A DNA stretch of 64,000 nt, from NCBI GenBank assembly GCA_947446595.1, contig CANFGS010000006.1:1-64000 (forward strand), in the 5' to 3' direction. This document shows, piece after piece, positions 37,321-46,295 of the stretch; position 1 is the stretch's first letter, and each line of letters begins with the position of its first letter. The DNA comes from Neisseriaceae bacterium. Its GTDB lineage: Bacteria; Pseudomonadota; Gammaproteobacteria; Burkholderiales; UBA11063. A program made the translations under genes and the position numbers. The notes under the pieces were generated by a model. It was not told the DNA's origin, made no database searches, and saw only the letters and a program-made list of their open reading frames with translations.

Positions 37321-39008
37321 CAAAAAATAATAATCAGCATAAAAAGCCACGCACATCGGCTAAAAATGTGCAATCTGCACCACAAACCACACCACAAAAG
37401 CCGTACCTGCGTGTTAGTGATATTCGCAAATTTGCCAATAAGCCACGCATGCCAAGCTCATTAAATAGCATCAACCAAACATTGCAGAACTTCCAAAACA
37501 TTATCTTTGATATGATGCCAGAATTGGATAGCAAACAAAAAGAAGCACTAGCTACGGCAATACCATATATGTATAACGTTGTGGGTGACTTTGTAACTAA
37601 TCCATCATCAGTTAGTATTAGCACCTTTCAACGCATGGCATATACCGATCCAATTATTGCTAATGGATTGGAGATTAATAGTGCATTAGTTACCCGCAGT
37701 ATTGGTGATTATTACCACGAGAATGAGAAAATACAAAAGCTAGTACGCTATAACCTAAAACACCTCAAAGGTGGTTTGCAGGGCTTGATTAAGGAAATGC
37801 TAACCTCAATGTGGGCTGGTTATTTCATTGGCGAGAAAGTAGTTGATGAAGAGAAACTCAAAACAACTGGCAAGTATTTAATTAGTCATGTTACACCGAT
37901 GCCACCAATAACCACAATATTTGCGGTAGATGAACAAGGCAACGTTAAAAACCGCAATGGCGTATTCCAATACATCATTAACTCATACACACCAGGTTAT
38001 CAAAATATGAACCTGCAAGAAGGCTCATTTATCGGTAACTTCAATGGTGCTGGGTTGAATTACAATAACGAGCTAATCGGTATTGACCCATTAGCAGCAC
38101 TTGGTGATTTAGATTATCCTGCACGCCAACCCTATATTCAGTTGTTTGGTTTAATTGAAATACCACGAGACAAGTGCATCCACTTTGTAAATCGCAGTAT
38201 TGATAATTTTAATAACCCATACGGTAGGAGTTTACTACGCCGAATCTATAATATTTACCTGCTTAAATATGGTATTCAGCAGTTTATGGCAATGGCATTG
38301 CAGTTTCGTGCATTCCCGCAAATGGTAATTTATACCGATGGACAACAGCAAATCCAAGATGATAATGGCAACATTACCACCAATTATGATGTTGGGCTAA
38401 AAGTAGCCGAGCAACGAGAAGGTACAGGCACATTTGTATTGCCTGGTATGAAAGGCACTTCATTTGATGTGCAGGCAGTTGACGTTACTGGTGAACTACA
38501 GGTATTTATCCAAATATTGCAATTTTACGACCAAGAAATCTACAAAGGTTTGGGTATTCCACCAAGTATGTTTGATAGTGGTGGTGGCTCATATGCTATG
38601 GGTTATATGCATGATAGCCTACACAGTAAAGTGCTTGGTGGTACTATTGATGAAGTAACCAGTTGCCTTATCAATCAATTAGTAGCTGACATTATTGATA
38701 AAAACTTTAAACCGTCAGAATATGATAACTTTGGTGCATTTAAAGAGCGAACTCTAACTTTAGATGATAAGCTCAAATATGCCAAATTATTTGAAACTGC
38801 CAGAAACTCTGGTATCTGTAGTACTCAATTAATGGATGACTTAAACCGTATGCGTGAAATACTGGATTTTACTTATACCAGCAAACCAGTACCTCAGGAT
38901 GTAGTAAATAAATCCCCAAATACCAATGATAACAGCACCAATGGTAAAAATACCAATATGCGGGATACCAAGCAAGATACCGCCACTCCTTATGCTAACT
39001 GGAGTTAG
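37314..39008 (+). CDS. Portal protein (DUF935/Mu gp29-like)
   Basis: 564 aa. Dodecameric channel through which DNA enters the capsid. The blocks DPIIANGLEINSALVTRSIGDY, EMLTSMWAGYFIGEKV, RSLLRRIYNIYLLKYGIQQF and YKGLGIPPSMFDSGG are typical of portal proteins of Mu-like and related phages. The first 40 residues are basic and disordered; the last 40 are Asn/Thr-rich. Directly after terL, as usual. Confidence 0.88.
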   Translation: MVAKNNNQHKKPRTSAKNVQSAPQTTPQKPYLRVSDIRKFANKPRMPSSLNSINQTLQNFQNIIFDMMPELDSKQKEALATAIPYMYNVVGDFVTNPSSVSISTFQRMAYTDPIIANGLEINSALVTRSIGDYYHENEKIQKLVRYNLKHLKGGLQGLIKEMLTSMWAGYFIGEKVVDEEKLKTTGKYLISHVTPMPPITTIFAVDEQGNVKNRNGVFQYIINSYTPGYQNMNLQEGSFIGNFNGAGLNYNNELIGIDPLAALGDLDYPARQPYIQLFGLIEIPRDKCIHFVNRSIDNFNNPYGRSLLRRIYNIYLLKYGIQQFMAMALQFRAFPQMVIYTDGQQQIQDDNGNITTNYDVGLKVAEQREGTGTFVLPGMKGTSFDVQAVDVTGELQVFIQILQFYDQEIYKGLGIPPSMFDSGGGSYAMGYMHDSLHSKVLGGTIDEVTSCLINQLVADIIDKNFKPSEYDNFGAFKERTLTLDDKLKYAKLFETARNSGICSTQLMDDLNRMREILDFTYTSKPVPQDVVNKSPNTNDNSTNGKNTNMRDTKQDTATPYANWS

Positions 39009-39009
39009 T

Positions 39010-39243
39010 TTAATCGCTATAGTTATCGTTAAAATGTTTCTGAGCTACTCTGAGTGCTTCTTCCATAGTTGCATATACAGAGATAGTCTTATCATCATTA
39101 TTTTTACCATTGATTAAGCTAAGTTCAAATTGTTTAGTCTCTTTATTAAAGTAAATAGTATAAATCCATTGCGAACATGCAGGATAGGCATATAATCCAC
39201 CATCCTTGTTCCGCCAAGTTAAAAAATTGTAAACGTTGCTCAT
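39010..39243 (-). CDS. Antisense small hypothetical protein
   Basis: 77 aa on the strand opposite to the late genes, its stop one base from the portal stop. Sequence is alpha/beta with aromatic residues (WIYTIYFNKETKQFELSLING, YATMEEALRVAQKHF), suggesting a compact fold. No family recognised. A single reversed gene at a module joint is the usual form of a moron, expressed in the lysogen. Confidence 0.55.
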   Translation of the reverse strand: MSNVYNFLTWRNKDGGLYAYPACSQWIYTIYFNKETKQFELSLINGKNNDDKTISVYATMEEALRVAQKHFNDNYSD

Positions 39244-39347
39244 TAAAGTGCCACAATAAAAAAGTTATTATTGCAGCGATATTAGCACAGTAGAAATATG
39301 ATTTTTTGCGAAAATTCGGGAAATGCTCTGGTTAAATTTTAGGTGAC

Positions 39348-39405
39348 TTTACTTCATAGCGAAGTGTACGCTATAATCCCAGCAACTCATGCTACAAGAG
39401 CATGA
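39348..39405 (+). promoter_or_regulatory. Promoter with operator-like dyad and start-codon hairpin
   Basis: TTTACT (39348-39353), an 18-base spacer and TATAAT (39372-39377). The inverted repeat ATAGCG/CGCTAT around the -10 looks like an operator. Downstream, TCATGCT (39387-39393) and AGCATGA (39399-39405) form a 7-bp hairpin that contains the first ATG of the next frame. Confidence 0.5.
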
Positions 39406-39482
39406 AACAGGGAATAATCAAGGATTGGTACTCCTTAATTATTCGTTCACTAAATAACCTTTATTTCGCAAAGGAATTAGCT

Positions 39483-39917
39483 ATGCTTCATGCATCCACT
39501 ATTTTACTACAGTCGAACATCCTCGACAACCAATCAATAATTAGGCGTTATCTATCAGTAGTTGACGAAGTATTAAAACAACTGCAAGCTCTAAAAATAG
39601 ATGCTGCTGTAACTACTGTTGTTAAAAATATACCTAATTATACTCAAATTGAATTAATTGAGAACTTAATTAGCCTGTGTAGATTAACAAGAAAAGACGG
39701 TACAACCACCGATTTTGATACTTATGCAAAAGAACTATTAGCCCAATTTTCAATTAATGAGCAGTTCTGCATTTTAGCTCACACAGATTTATCATCTGTG
39801 AATAATAACGTTGAAGACGTTGCATCCTCATTAGCCCTAAATTTTTATGATGTTATTCATCACTCCTTGATAAGTAGTGCCACCAAAGATAATGGAGGTA
39901 CACCATGTCAAATTTAG
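39483..39917 (+). CDS. Hypothetical protein, first of a tandem paralogous pair
   Basis: 144 aa from ATG 39483 (AAAGGA eight bases upstream). An earlier ATG at 39402 would add 27 residues but sits inside a hairpin, and only the shorter form aligns with the neighbour from its first residues. Helical protein with the conserved block LLAQFSINEQFCILAHTDLS. No family recognised. Own promoter at 39348-39377, so it can be expressed apart from the late operon. Probable accessory gene. Confidence 0.5.
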   Translation: MLHASTILLQSNILDNQSIIRRYLSVVDEVLKQLQALKIDAAVTTVVKNIPNYTQIELIENLISLCRLTRKDGTTTDFDTYAKELLAQFSINEQFCILAHTDLSSVNNNVEDVASSLALNFYDVIHHSLISSATKDNGGTPCQI

Positions 39918-40312
39918 ATTACATCCTACTAAAAAACACTAATTTTGATAAAAAAGCGGTCATCAATAAATTTGCAAATCTCATTGATGATATTTTAGTC
40001 CAATTTAAAGCTGATGGTTTTGCTGATGCGATTGCTGGCATAGCCAAATGTGTGCCAGATGAAGCCAAATTAGGCTTAATTGATGGAGCTATTAAGGGTA
40101 AGTGTGAAATTCTAAAAGTTACTGATCTGCTAACCGATGGACAATTCAACAATTATGTCCCAAGAATATTGGCAAATTTAACGATTAATGAGCAGTTTTA
40201 TGTATTGGCACATATCGATTTAAGTTTGCTCAGAAATAAAGTAGAAGAACCAAATTTAGTGTTCGCTAATACAGTGTACTCAATTATTCGAAGTAGGATA
40301 ATTTGTAAATGA
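39905..40312 (+). CDS. Hypothetical protein, second of a tandem paralogous pair
   Basis: 135 aa, overlapping the first gene by 13 bases. It aligns with it end to end: ILLKNTNFDKKAVINKFANLIDDIL against ILLQSNILDNQSIIRRYLSVVDEVL, and ILANLTINEQFYVLAHIDLS against LLAQFSINEQFCILAHTDLS. Old divergence (low identity outside these blocks) suggests two different partners of one complex rather than a recent duplicate. Confidence 0.55.
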   Translation: MSNLDYILLKNTNFDKKAVINKFANLIDDILVQFKADGFADAIAGIAKCVPDEAKLGLIDGAIKGKCEILKVTDLLTDGQFNNYVPRILANLTINEQFYVLAHIDLSLLRNKVEEPNLVFANTVYSIIRSRIICK

Positions 40313-40342
40313 TTTATGTCAAAATGTTACGCTAATGAACAA

Positions 40343-41176
40343 TTATGGTTTATCATTTTTTATAACTGGTAAACCAATCCTACATAAATAGTTAGCAAAT
40401 CTTTGAGATAAACTTTCTCTAAATAACTCATTTACAGTTGCTAGGTATTTATCTTTATACTGATTATTAAATAGTTCAAGTATTGGCACAGAAAAATAAC
40501 ATTTAAAATCCACGACCAATTCAGGTATTTCGCTATATTTACTTAAAAAGTGATATCGATCTTCTTTATTTTGGCGAAGTCTTTTTTTTGCAGTATCACT
40601 AGACCAATCAGTCATAGAGGTTATTTTATATATTTCCTCAAGATATGTATTATCAAAAACCTTAGCGGAATTAAACGCTGGAGCTAATAGTATATTTGGA
40701 ATAAATTGTTTTACTCTAGTTGGTTGGCTATCTTGTTGAATGGAATATAATTTAGTTATTTCATAGTTCATACTTTCTAAATCACATTCTTGAGACAAAA
40801 CAACTACATATGGAAATGTTATTTCACCATCACCATAAGGACTTTTAATACTAAAGTTGACTAGAACATCTCCCTGAGAAATTCTCACTTTTTGTTTATA
40901 CCCATCAAATAAAGTATTGATTTTATCATAATACAATTCAATGCCATCTGCAAGGGTTGATAAAGTTAAAGAAGATTCATTGTTTCTAAATTTTAGTGGA
41001 ATTATTTCTTTGTTAAACACTTGAAAATAATTATTATCATTTGTTTTGTATATGCCATTAATATTAGGAATTTCTTTTTTGATATTTTCAGAGCTTAAAT
41101 GAGAAATTGAATAATTATCATACCAAAATTCTTTTGGTTTAACAAGGTATAATCGCTCTATCTTACTTACCAACAT
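40343..41176 (-). CDS. Third gene of the antisense TIGR04255 cassette
   Basis: 277 aa, no family I can name. The middle has YVVVLSQECDLES; a Ser-Gln-x-Cys-Asp-Leu pattern recurs in uncharacterised proteins I have seen, possibly a metal or catalytic site. C-terminal half helical. Read on the minus strand, its start overlapping the 81-aa gene by 14 bases. It is antisense to the late genes between portal-side and protease genes, so it is cargo and not a virion component. Confidence 0.6.
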   Translation of the reverse strand: MLVSKIERLYLVKPKEFWYDNYSISHLSSENIKKEIPNINGIYKTNDNNYFQVFNKEIIPLKFRNNESSLTLSTLADGIELYYDKINTLFDGYKQKVRISQGDVLVNFSIKSPYGDGEITFPYVVVLSQECDLESMNYEITKLYSIQQDSQPTRVKQFIPNILLAPAFNSAKVFDNTYLEEIYKITSMTDWSSDTAKKRLRQNKEDRYHFLSKYSEIPELVVDFKCYFSVPILELFNNQYKDKYLATVNELFRESLSQRFANYLCRIGLPVIKNDKP

Positions 41177-41408
41177 GTCGAGGTGTCTCTAGATAATAAT
41201 TATGTCTGAAAGACTCTTCAAATTCATGAATTCCGTTTTCTAATTTTTCAAAACTATTTAGATTAAATGTAGACCTATTAAAATCTGAGTTACTAATAAT
41301 ATTATCAGAATCCAACACTTGAAATTGCTCAACTATAGGCAACTTAGTTTTATTATACCTTTCATTTCCTACAACTAGATAATTTTTTACTTTAGGATTC
41401 ATGCTCAA
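41163..41408 (-). CDS. Second gene of the antisense TIGR04255 cassette
   Basis: 81 aa, or 79 from a second ATG two codons on. Overlaps both neighbours (17 and 14 bases), so the three are translationally coupled. Charged and hydrophilic, with FEESFRHNYYLETPRH at the C-terminus. The short size and the position between two larger partners suit a small bridging or antitoxin-like component, which is inference. Confidence 0.55.
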   Translation of the reverse strand: MSMNPKVKNYLVVGNERYNKTKLPIVEQFQVLDSDNIISNSDFNRSTFNLNSFEKLENGIHEFEESFRHNYYLETPRHVGK

Positions 41409-42147
41409 CTCCCATTATTTTTCGTACCTTATCGGTTATTGATTTTTCAAATAATTTTTCAATTGAAGTATGGAATTTATTAATATGAGTCTCAAATAAC
41501 TTTTCGTTCAGTACATTAACCGCATAACAGTCATAATCCAATATAAACTCATTTTTTGACACTCTAGCTGGAAAATCTGGATTTAAAATCCCATAAATAA
41601 AATTCATCAAATAGCTATCATAATTAAAAATAGTTTGTCCAATAGAACGTGCAATGCTACGTTTATCTTCCTCTTCAAAAAATCTACTAACTGGTGTTGA
41701 TAATGCACTATTTACATATGAAGTCCAACTTAGTGGATCATTTTTAGGGATATTCAGTTGATTAATAAACCTCAATCCAATCCTATTCAAAAAATCCACA
41801 CTACTTACTTTATTAAAAACATCTAAAATAGTTCTTGTAAACACCACATAAGCCTCAAATGTTTCATAACGAGTCGTATTAATGAGAATAAAGTTTGGTG
41901 CAAATGTCACCTGAAAACTGTTATTATCGCTACTAAATATTCCTAGAGGTTCTTTTTTTAGATCGTTTTCTACTAATCCATCCTTAATTTTTGAGGTAAA
42001 TTGATTCAATTCTTTTACTTCAAATTTAGAAAATATATGTCTCAAATCTTCATTGAATTTGTTTAGTAATTCATTATCAAAGTTTGTTATAGCATTAAAG
42101 TCAAGCCTTAAAATAACGCTAGTTATAAAATTTGTTTTATATTTCAT
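41392..42147 (-). CDS. TIGR04255-like protein, first gene of an antisense cassette
   Basis: 251 aa. The pattern of start FITSVILRLDF, middle FQVTFAPNFILINTTRYETFEAYVVF and VDFLNRIGLRFINQLNIP fits the TIGR04255 family, a sporadically distributed family of unknown function and usual length near 250 aa. First gene of a three-gene minus-strand operon. The 179-base gap upstream holds its promoter. Confidence 0.62.
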   Translation of the reverse strand: MKYKTNFITSVILRLDFNAITNFDNELLNKFNEDLRHIFSKFEVKELNQFTSKIKDGLVENDLKKEPLGIFSSDNNSFQVTFAPNFILINTTRYETFEAYVVFTRTILDVFNKVSSVDFLNRIGLRFINQLNIPKNDPLSWTSYVNSALSTPVSRFFEEEDKRSIARSIGQTIFNYDSYLMNFIYGILNPDFPARVSKNEFILDYDCYAVNVLNEKLFETHINKFHTSIEKLFEKSITDKVRKIMGVEHES

Positions 42148-42341
42148 ATAGTTGTTAGTCCGTAAAATGGAACTTGCATTAATAGTCTATGCTAGGAGTT
42201 ATTTTACCATATACTGAGTCACTCACAATCATATTAAACAAACTTATCACATGATAATCTTCACTTATCCAGAATCACCATTAGAAACAGCACAACTCTG
42301 CCATCATCAGTAAAATTGCTTCCTATATGGAGCAATTATCA

Positions 42342-43676
42342 ATGCAAAACAATAAACCCAATAAATACGTATTTAGTAATACTGGTGAGGTGCAAACCTA
42401 CCAAGAGCAGGACGATGCTTTAATTGTTACAGCATTGTTATGCAAAGTTGGTACTTTTACCGATGCCAATGGCACAGAAGTTAATCTCAGCAAAGCGCAA
42501 CTGCAAGGCTTAGTTAATACCTACAATTTGGAGGTAGAGGCTGAGTATAGCAAAATTCAGGCTAATAAAAAAGAGCCAATCGGTCGCATATTCCTCGAAA
42601 AACTCCTGCGTAAAAAAACACCAGAATTATCTCTTGATGAAGTAACGCTTGCTCCAGTTACTACCGAACATACGCTACATAACAGCTTCGTTGTAGGTAG
42701 AGTTCTTGGTCGGCTTGAATTTAAAGAAATAACCGACACCTATGGCGAAATCTGGGGTAAATTATTTATCAGTACCAAAGAGTATGTGGATAAGGTCAAA
42801 GGTGGCATTTTAAACCAAATCAGTATGGCATTTTATCCTGATAGCAATAAGCTGGAGGAAATTAGCTTCACAGTATATGGTGCTATTGATGGTGCGCAAA
42901 TTATCAAGATGTCACAAAATGGTATTAAACCAGATAAAACCATGTTAGCCACTACTATTGGTGAACTGAGCAAGAAACTATCTGCTATCAACAATGAGAT
43001 CACCGACATTGATACCAAATTATCTGCAGTTAGAAATAAACGAAGTTTGGAACGCACCGTTCTGGGCTTGGTACAGTTCGGTAAGATTTACCCACGTGAC
43101 CGTGATTTATTGGTAACCAATTTAGTTAATATGAGTTCGGATAATGACCGCAATATTTTACTTAGCACAATTAAATTATTACCCAATGCAGTTGATTTGC
43201 GGGTGTATAACAAAAATAAACAAGCATTTAGGATGGAGGAATTAGTGATGTCCAAAGATAAAACCGTATTAGTGCAAACTGCTGAGGAAATATCCAACGC
43301 TGTGCAGGAAAGCCTTAAATTATCAAAGAATAAGGAATCCGAAGCTAATACTACTGAAGTAAAACCAGAAACCAAGTTATCTGAGCCAGATGCAGGACAT
43401 GATCGCCAGCATTTCACCAAAGAGCATGCAGCAATTTTATGCGATATGCTTAAAAATGGCAAAAACAATGATGCTATTGATTATCTTAAAAAGTTTACTG
43501 ATGAGGCAATTGCTACTGAGGAAATCCAACAAACTGCTTTAAGTGATAATAAACCAGAAAGCAAGCCAACTGATGAAAAGCATCTTGAAGATGAAAAAAC
43601 CAAAAAAGAAGAACTAAAAATGAGCGTATTGTCGCAAATCTCAAAACTAACTGATATTTTACATAAGCTACCATAA
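42342..43676 (+). CDS. Prohead protease/scaffold protein (Mu I-like)
   Basis: 444 aa from ATG 42342 (GGAG nine bases upstream; the ATG 15 bases earlier has no binding site). N-terminal about 190 residues form the protease-like part (LHNSFVVGRVLGRLEF, WGKLFISTKEYVDKVKGGILNQIS), and the C-terminal part is charged and helical, a scaffold. I cannot assign catalytic residues. An internal start at 43248 should give a separate scaffold. It precedes decoration and capsid genes, as protease/scaffold genes do. Confidence 0.7.
   Translation: MQNNKPNKYVFSNTGEVQTYQEQDDALIVTALLCKVGTFTDANGTEVNLSKAQLQGLVNTYNLEVEAEYSKIQANKKEPIGRIFLEKLLRKKTPELSLDEVTLAPVTTEHTLHNSFVVGRVLGRLEFKEITDTYGEIWGKLFISTKEYVDKVKGGILNQISMAFYPDSNKLEEISFTVYGAIDGAQIIKMSQNGIKPDKTMLATTIGELSKKLSAINNEITDIDTKLSAVRNKRSLERTVLGLVQFGKIYPRDRDLLVTNLVNMSSDNDRNILLSTIKLLPNAVDLRVYNKNKQAFRMEELVMSKDKTVLVQTAEEISNAVQESLKLSKNKESEANTTEVKPETKLSEPDAGHDRQHFTKEHAAILCDMLKNGKNNDAIDYLKKFTDEAIATEEIQQTALSDNKPESKPTDEKHLEDEKTKKEELKMSVLSQISKLTDILHKLP
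43248..43676 (+). CDS. Scaffold-only product from an internal in-frame start
   Basis: ATG 43248 lies in the same frame as the protease and is preceded by GGAGG with an 8-base spacer, a far better ribosome binding site than the gene's own. The 142-aa product (MSKDKTVLVQTAEE...) is the charged helical C-terminus. Mu I/Z and lambda C/Nu3 make their scaffolds in this way. Confidence 0.65.
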   Translation: MSKDKTVLVQTAEEISNAVQESLKLSKNKESEANTTEVKPETKLSEPDAGHDRQHFTKEHAAILCDMLKNGKNNDAIDYLKKFTDEAIATEEIQQTALSDNKPESKPTDEKHLEDEKTKKEELKMSVLSQISKLTDILHKLP

Positions 43677-43686
43677 GGAGGCATCA

Positions 43687-44127
43687 ATGATACCAGCACC
43701 ACAAAATAAAACCCAGTTGCAGCAAACCTATACTAATTTATGGGCAACTGACCCATCATTAGCCTATTTTATTGATGTAGAGTTAGCACCCAGCACCAAT
43801 ACTGATGGCTACCAGCCTGGCTGTATTTTAGCCCAATATACTGCTGGGCAATATCAAGGTCAATGTGTCAATTACGATCCGAGTGGTACAGATGGACAAA
43901 ATGTAGCCTTGATTGTATTAACTGACCAATACCTCACTCCAGATGCACAAAAGTTGGGTACACAAGGTCAGGCATTAGTGCAAGCGGTATTAGGTGGTGC
44001 TACATTTTATCAAGACCAAGTGTACTTTAATAAGCAAGATGGTACAGATAATATTGCACCAGCAATTGCGCAAATTGGAGGCAAGATTGCTTTTGGTCGT
44101 GTTGGCTTATATGCAATTGGTACTTAA
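43687..44127 (+). CDS. Head decoration protein
   Basis: 146 aa, Gly/Thr/Gln-rich, beta structure expected. Lies between scaffold and major capsid genes, with AAGGAGG before the ATG. Size, composition (GTQGQALVQAVLGGATFY, KIAFGRVGLYAIGT) and place fit a capsid-stabilising protein like lambda gpD. No precise family assignment. Confidence 0.65.
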   Translation: MIPAPQNKTQLQQTYTNLWATDPSLAYFIDVELAPSTNTDGYQPGCILAQYTAGQYQGQCVNYDPSGTDGQNVALIVLTDQYLTPDAQKLGTQGQALVQAVLGGATFYQDQVYFNKQDGTDNIAPAIAQIGGKIAFGRVGLYAIGT

Positions 44128-44151
44128 TATGATAGTTTTATGGAGCACAAA

Positions 44152-45507
44152 ATGACTATAGATCAAAATTTACTTATCAAAGCCCAGAAGATTGCCGAAA
44201 AAGTCCGCTCTCAAGTTGGAGTTATTGACGTTGAGCAATTACTGGAGTTTGGCAGAGCCGAAATTAAAAAATCAGGTAATCTAACTAAAAAAGTTCAATT
44301 TTCAACAGATAGCACTATTAGTGTCGGACAGTATGGTGTTGTGATTGATAATATCCGCCGTGATTATGGTTCAACTGAGGATTCAACCTTTAGTTTAGAT
44401 GATTATTTCCCTGAACGTTTTAGTAATATGCCATATATTGTAAACTCAATTCTTGAAGGTAATACAGGGCTATTACCGCCAAGAGCATTAGGTCAACCAA
44501 TACCACAAGTTAAACGACTCAATATTAAGTCCACTACATTTAGTGCTGCTGGTTATGCAGGCGGTATGTCATTTGGTGAATTAGATATGTTCCTACGTAA
44601 TTTAAGCTCTCAGGATATTTCAGAGAACGGTTTGGATACTTATCTAATCTACAATGAGCTAAAACTATTAACTCAATTATATTCACGCAAGAAATTGCTT
44701 ACTGCTCAAGCAGCAACGTTAGGACAGATTGAATATGAGTCTGATGGACAGTTTGACTTTCAGGCTAACTACGGAATACCTGCAGAAAATATTGTCCGCC
44801 CAATATCAGGCAACTGGCTAAATCCAAATAACACGATTAACCAAAATGCAATGCCATTTCAGGATTTGTCTTATATTTTAGATCGTTATCCACCATTTTA
44901 TAAGTTCAGAAGTGCCTATATGCGTGGTGGTAAATTAATCATGAATCCGACTACTGCCGATGGCTTCTTGAACAATATCAATAACAACGAATGGGCAAGG
45001 AACATCTTTGGCAATGCTGCCATATTTAAACGTGCCACTATGGATATGTGGTTACAGCATATGTACCCATCTGGCAATTTGCAAGCAGTTATTGAAGATG
45101 ACATGTATATTGATGATGATGGAGTTAGCAGATATACTATTCCTGATGGACGTATATTAATTGGCTTTGACTCTGCATCGCATGGTGGTAGCTTGGGTGA
45201 GTTTGTATTTATTCCAGCGGCACAAAAAGGCGGATTATTAAATGCACAACCTGGTGTTTATACCTTATTGGAGGATTGTTCAGTACCAGGTAGTCGTGGC
45301 GGTGTGGGTAATCCATTTGTAAATATTATCGCTGGATTTAACGGCTTACCACGCATAGCCAATCCAAACAATATGTTAATCATTGATGTTTTAGCTGTAA
45401 ACAGTGACTCATCACCTTCATCATTTCAAGAGGAGCAATTAAATGACCGAGAATCAAATAACCAAAGAGCAAATACAAACAAACGAAAAGGTGCGAGTGC
45501 GACTTAA
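44152..45507 (+). CDS. Major capsid protein
   Basis: 451 aa from ATG 44152 (GGAG six bases upstream, rather than the ATG at 44140 that overlaps it). Sequence RDYGSTEDSTFSLDDYFPERF near residue 67, the loops and the C-terminal AGFNGLPRIANPNNMLIIDVLAVNSD fit a HK97-fold capsid protein, but my assignment rests largely on position after scaffold and decoration genes. Its 3' end overlaps the next gene by 65 bases in a different frame. Confidence 0.75.
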   Translation: MTIDQNLLIKAQKIAEKVRSQVGVIDVEQLLEFGRAEIKKSGNLTKKVQFSTDSTISVGQYGVVIDNIRRDYGSTEDSTFSLDDYFPERFSNMPYIVNSILEGNTGLLPPRALGQPIPQVKRLNIKSTTFSAAGYAGGMSFGELDMFLRNLSSQDISENGLDTYLIYNELKLLTQLYSRKKLLTAQAATLGQIEYESDGQFDFQANYGIPAENIVRPISGNWLNPNNTINQNAMPFQDLSYILDRYPPFYKFRSAYMRGGKLIMNPTTADGFLNNINNNEWARNIFGNAAIFKRATMDMWLQHMYPSGNLQAVIEDDMYIDDDGVSRYTIPDGRILIGFDSASHGGSLGEFVFIPAAQKGGLLNAQPGVYTLLEDCSVPGSRGGVGNPFVNIIAGFNGLPRIANPNNMLIIDVLAVNSDSSPSSFQEEQLNDRESNNQRANTNKRKGASAT

Positions 45508-45706
45508 TCTAACCAGCGCAATACCTAGTAAGGGATTAACAACTGATCCAATAATTCACAATGCTAATGAGGTTGTGGAGGTTGAACCAGAATTAGCCAA
45601 GAAATGGACAACTGAAAAGTATCGCAGAAGTCCAACTAAAATGTGTGAGCGCAAAGGTGGTGATTTCTTATTGCCTGAGTATATTACACGGGCAAGTTAT
45701 GTATAA
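45443..45706 (+). CDS. Small head protein, overlapping the capsid gene
   Basis: 87 aa. Starts inside the end of the capsid gene, with strong GAGGAG seven bases before the ATG. N-terminal 25 residues polar, then a compact part (IIHNANEVVEVEPELAKKWTTE). Not recognised. Position suggests a head completion or linker role. Confidence 0.6.
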   Translation: MTENQITKEQIQTNEKVRVRLNLTSAIPSKGLTTDPIIHNANEVVEVEPELAKKWTTEKYRRSPTKMCERKGGDFLLPEYITRASYV

Positions 45707-45716
45707 AGGCTAAGCG

Positions 45717-46295
45717 ATGCCAGCAAATTATTTGCAACCACGTTATCTAACTATTGATGATGTAAAGCCGTATCTTGAAGGTAAAGTTACATTTGCTGCT
45801 GATATCAATCAGGGGTTACCTGATGACCAATTCGGTGAGCTGATTGCTTTTGGTGAGAGTGCATTAGAGCGTGATTTTTCACCATACTTCAAGATACCAT
45901 TACAAACTACCGATGGTGCTAACTGGTTGCAATTACCTGCGGATACTATTGCATTACTTAAAAAGTGCTTAATTAATCGTGCCTGTTTACAGACTCTACG
46001 TCAGACCTTTGGTAGCAATACCAATGTGCGGGGTGATAACTATGAGGACAAGTATGAAGTTGAATATTCGGCATTAAAAAGCACTTTATTTCAACAAAAA
46101 CCCAATGGAGTATTTTTATTTCCACCAGCAGCAGGCTTGGCATTAGCTAATAATGGTATTAACTATAACAACGTATTGCCTGGCGGTAAAAATGTACCTC
46201 TTGGCGGGGGTAATGTACCAAGTGCGCTAAGTTACGCAAGAACTCGATTAAATAATCCTGGTCGTTCTTTTTGGTATTTCTATGTCAGAAAATAA
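45717..46295 (+). CDS. Head-tail connector protein (Mu gp36/DUF1320-like)
   Basis: 192 aa. YLTIDDVKPYLEG near the start, then LIAFGESALERDFSPYF and the helices with ALLKKCLINRACLQTL fit the adaptor proteins that sit under the portal. It overlaps the next gene by 14 bases. C-terminal Asn/Gly-rich tail. Confidence 0.7.
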   Translation: MPANYLQPRYLTIDDVKPYLEGKVTFAADINQGLPDDQFGELIAFGESALERDFSPYFKIPLQTTDGANWLQLPADTIALLKKCLINRACLQTLRQTFGSNTNVRGDNYEDKYEVEYSALKSTLFQQKPNGVFLFPPAAGLALANNGINYNNVLPGGKNVPLGGGNVPSALSYARTRLNNPGRSFWYFYVRK

